DNA of 8,808 bases. Origin: Tannerellaceae bacterium (GTDB taxonomy: Bacteria > Bacteroidota > Bacteroidia > Bacteroidales > Tannerellaceae). The stretch's first letter is position 1. Each line of letters opens with the position of its first letter. Location of the stretch: the NCBI GenBank assembly GCA_031267775.1, contig JAIRYL010000187.1, positions 1 through 8,808 on the forward strand, in the 5' to 3' direction. A program made the translations under genes and the position numbers. The notes under the pieces are model-generated. The model did not search any database. It was not told where the DNA came from and saw only the letters and a list, made by a program, of their open reading frames with translations. Below, piece after piece: positions 7,097-8,808 of this stretch.

Positions 7097-7129
7097 CAAA
7101 AATAATTAATTCCCGCGACATAAAACCAA
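7097..7129 (-). promoter_or_regulatory. Bacteroidota-type promoter of guaB
   Basis: On the minus strand TATTTTTG (7104-7097) matches the -7 consensus TAnnTTTG exactly. TTGG (7129-7126), a near match to the -33 TTTG, lies 21 nt upstream. Transcription would begin near 7090-7092, giving a leader of about 20 nt before the ATG at 7069. The alternative start at 7099 would lie inside the -7 element and so upstream of the transcript. Confidence 0.6.
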
Positions 7130-7169
7130 CTATATACTGGAAATTTCCGGAGGGAGAGGGAACATACGC

Positions 7170-7480
7170 TTAAAAAAGCTTTTCATCTACTGTTAAGGAG
7201 CGCGAATTGTTTCCGTTCTTTAATTCTTGCGAAAGATCATACCACTCTATCGCATTCATGTAATAATCATCCCCAGTCCAACGAGGCCAAAAGGGAGGGC
7301 CCCCAACATATCGTCTGTAAACCGGGTCCCATCCGGGCCATCCGCCACGAAGCCTTCCCGTTTTTCCTTATCAAAAAGGATATACCTGAAGTTTTCTTCA
7401 TTATGCCCGTAATTGTCGCCGTCTATAGAAAACAGATTTGATTGTTTTTGGAATTTCAAAACAATCAATATCTTTATAGC
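7170..7480 (-). pseudogene. Frameshifted C-terminal remnant of a 6-bladed beta-propeller gene
   Basis: On the minus strand one frame reads NEENFRYILFDKEK and then TRFTDDML (down to about 7304). After a run of five G (plus-strand C-run 7300-7304) the family sequence continues in another frame as GGPPFWPRW, GDDYYMNAIEWYDLSQEL, ending at a stop at 7170-7172. One extra G would join the two halves. The joined sequence parallels the C-terminus of the intact plus-strand propeller next door: DDML-GGPPFWPRW matches DDF-NNGPLFRPYW, and the DDYYMNAIEW segment falls where its neighbour has a hydrophobic strand. The first ~250 residues are missing, as is the usual DDNP-type C-terminal end. Homology fades upstream of about 7480, and no start codon of its own is evident. 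The break could be natural decay or, less likely given the truncation, a base-calling error in the homopolymer. Confidence 0.65.
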
Positions 7481-7611
7481 GGAGTTATTTAAAACAGTGG
7501 GAAAATACTGCAGACGAGAGAATTTCGCTCGTTTCCAAACCATTACCCGTTGACCTTTTAAGACTATATAAATTCTTGACAGATAGCGTAATATATAAAA
7601 TCGCTTTTTAT

Positions 7612-8727
7612 ATGAAAACACATTTATTCGTATTGTTTATATTTACAATAAACGCTTTGCATGCGCAACAGATAATTAATATTGAAAAGAATATAACGAA
7701 AGGCGAAGATATTAACCTGAGTTTTATTGCAAAATCAGTTAGATATATACCATTAGAAACGAATCGTACCGTTTTATTAAGCGACGAACTTCAGGTATAT
7801 CATACCACAGATTATATCTTTATCGGAGATCAGCAGACCAACCTGTTTTACCGGTTTGATAAGGATGGAAAATTTATGAATACAATCGGTAAGAAAGGCG
7901 GCGGGCCCGGAGAATATGCGCAAGCTTTGTTTTTTTTTATAGATGAAAACCTGAACGATTTTTATATAATTGGAACTCAGGAAAAGGCTCTATATGTATA
8001 TGATTTTTCCGGCAAGTTCAAACGTAAAATTGAACTTACCGAATCTCCTTGGGCGATAAACAAATCCGGTGAAAACTTTGTATTCTATAACAACCGGTTT
8101 AACAGGATAAAAAACGCAAACAATATCAACGAATTATTTCTGGCAGACAAGAATGGAAAGCTCGTCCAATCCACGCCAACCAGCATAAAGGATGAAGAAC
8201 TTGATATGATGCTATTTGAATTGCCGTTTTTCTATACGTACAACAACCGTTTATTTTATAAAAACCCTCTTATCGACAAGGTTTTCCAAATTGATAACAA
8301 TTTGAATCTAAAGCCTGTATATGAGATTCGCACAGGTTCGAAACCTGTGAAACCGGATCCTGCCAATCTTAAACTTCTTGCCGAACGGATCTCTATCCGC
8401 GCCATTTTTGAGAATGACGCTTTTCGGCTGATAACGTATACATACAAGGATGATTTCAATTATCAGATTGTTTATAAAGACTCTTGGAAAACAGAAAGAT
8501 GCGGAAAAAGCAAATCCGGTTTTCATGACGATTTCAACAATGGCCCGCTATTCCGTCCCTATTGGCAATCGCAATCCAGGCAACATGTATTGATATCCCT
8601 GTTAACAAACGAAGATATAGAAAAGCAAAAACAATTATTTGAGAATATTTCAAAGAAACAAACAACTTTAGCCAATAGACAAACGGATGACAATCCTATT
8701 CTTGCGATAGCGGAATTAAACGAGTAA
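7612..8727 (+). CDS. Secreted 6-bladed beta-propeller protein
   Basis: This 371-aa protein belongs to the Bacteroidota '6-bladed beta-propeller' group (TolB-like/DUF5128 families, from memory). The hallmark is TIGKKGGGPGEY (91-102), the family's KxGxGPGEY motif. Repeated blade-like strands follow, such as NLFYRFDKDGKF (77-88), ALYVYDFSGKFKRKI (126-140) and KVFQIDNNLNL (223-233). The family-like end DDNPILAIAEL lies at 359-369. A signal peptide is clear (MKTH, hydrophobic 5-15, ALHA then QQ), giving a periplasmic or outer-surface protein. There is no lipobox Cys, unlike many relatives. I chose the Met at 7612, not the in-frame 7576, because it directly precedes the signal peptide. The biochemical role of the family is unknown to me. 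A T9 run (7930-7938) encodes FFF at 107-109. By eye the gene is AT-richer than the minus-strand genes. It lies head-to-head with the propeller remnant, suggesting a once duplicated pair. Confidence 0.85.
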   Translation: MKTHLFVLFIFTINALHAQQIINIEKNITKGEDINLSFIAKSVRYIPLETNRTVLLSDELQVYHTTDYIFIGDQQTNLFYRFDKDGKFMNTIGKKGGGPGEYAQALFFFIDENLNDFYIIGTQEKALYVYDFSGKFKRKIELTESPWAINKSGENFVFYNNRFNRIKNANNINELFLADKNGKLVQSTPTSIKDEELDMMLFELPFFYTYNNRLFYKNPLIDKVFQIDNNLNLKPVYEIRTGSKPVKPDPANLKLLAERISIRAIFENDAFRLITYTYKDDFNYQIVYKDSWKTERCGKSKSGFHDDFNNGPLFRPYWQSQSRQHVLISLLTNEDIEKQKQLFENISKKQTTLANRQTDDNPILAIAELNE

Positions 8728-8773
8728 ATAACCTTATAGGATTAAGCGTTTAGGTCGCTGTAAAAAATATAAG

Positions 8774-8791
8774 ATGCTACCTTTGTAGCAT
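8774..8791 (+). promoter_or_regulatory. -7 promoter element inside a perfect inverted repeat
   Basis: TACCTTTG (8778-8785) matches TAnnTTTG exactly. It sits in a perfect 7-bp inverted repeat, ATGCTAC (8774-8780) and GTAGCAT (8785-8791), around CTTT. The -33 side is weak (TTTAGG at about 8749-8754, with spacing longer than usual). The symmetry over the promoter core could be an operator for a dimeric repressor or merely a hairpin. Confidence 0.45.
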
Positions 8792-8808
8792 GAAAACAAG
8801 AGAACAGT
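8790..8808 (+). CDS. Possible start of a further gene, cut by the window edge
   Basis: An ATG at 8790 opens a frame reading MKTREQ to the end of the window. It lies 5 nt after a -7 element, so if it is used, the message would be nearly leaderless. The real start could also be further downstream, outside the window. Too few residues are present to name a product. Confidence 0.25.

Noticed and set aside
7256..7621. A single intact 121-aa minus-strand gene starting at 7621
   Set aside because: Its start overlaps the start of the plus-strand propeller gene, its first ~45 residues look random, and the family sequence continues in another frame past its C-terminus. A frameshifted remnant explains it better.
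8741..8766. Terminator after the propeller gene
   Set aside because: AGCG/CGCT gives only a 4-bp stem and is followed by A-rich, not T-rich, sequence.

Overview
The window looks like chromosomal DNA from a member of the Bacteroidota, most likely the order Bacteroidales. Three things support this. Several upstream regions carry the TAnnTTTG -7 element used by the Bacteroidota primary sigma factor. Purine-rich Shine-Dalgarno sites are weak or absent. There is also a gene and a gene remnant of the '6-bladed beta-propeller' family, which is abundant in gut and oral Bacteroidales. The genus cannot be told from this sequence alone.

Layout, left to right. Positions 1-448 hold no credible gene but contain degenerate ~65-nt tandem repeats, a small hairpin and a GC-rich repeat-like block. 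Four genes on the minus strand follow. Read in their own direction (right to left) they are a guaB-type IMP dehydrogenase (7069-5576), a secreted GH36 alpha-galactosidase (5494-3299), an unrecognised acidic 147-aa protein (2912-2469) and an ABC-F ATPase (2401-449). The 386-nt gap between the alpha-galactosidase and the 147-aa gene holds a heptanucleotide repeat array in two opposed arms. To the right of guaB is the frameshifted, truncated C-terminal remnant of a beta-propeller gene (minus strand, about 7480-7170). An intact, AT-richer beta-propeller gene follows on the plus strand (7612-8727). The window ends in what may be the promoter and first codons of another plus-strand gene.

The genes do not form one obvious pathway. 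guaB makes XMP for guanine nucleotide synthesis, the ABC-F protein belongs to a family of ribosome-associated ATPases, and the alpha-galactosidase is an exported glycan-degrading enzyme. Promoter candidates directly upstream of guaB and of the ABC-F gene suggest separate transcription units. They also argue that both proteins start at internal methionines rather than at the longest-frame start.

The most notable points are these. The IMP dehydrogenase is of the class recalled from the parasite Tritrichomonas foetus, with key residues falling at the same numbers. The heptamer array has opposed arms. A one-base frameshift in a G-run breaks the propeller remnant. A terminator-like hairpin sits just before the alpha-galactosidase start codon. 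I do not see a convincing undescribed multi-gene system here.
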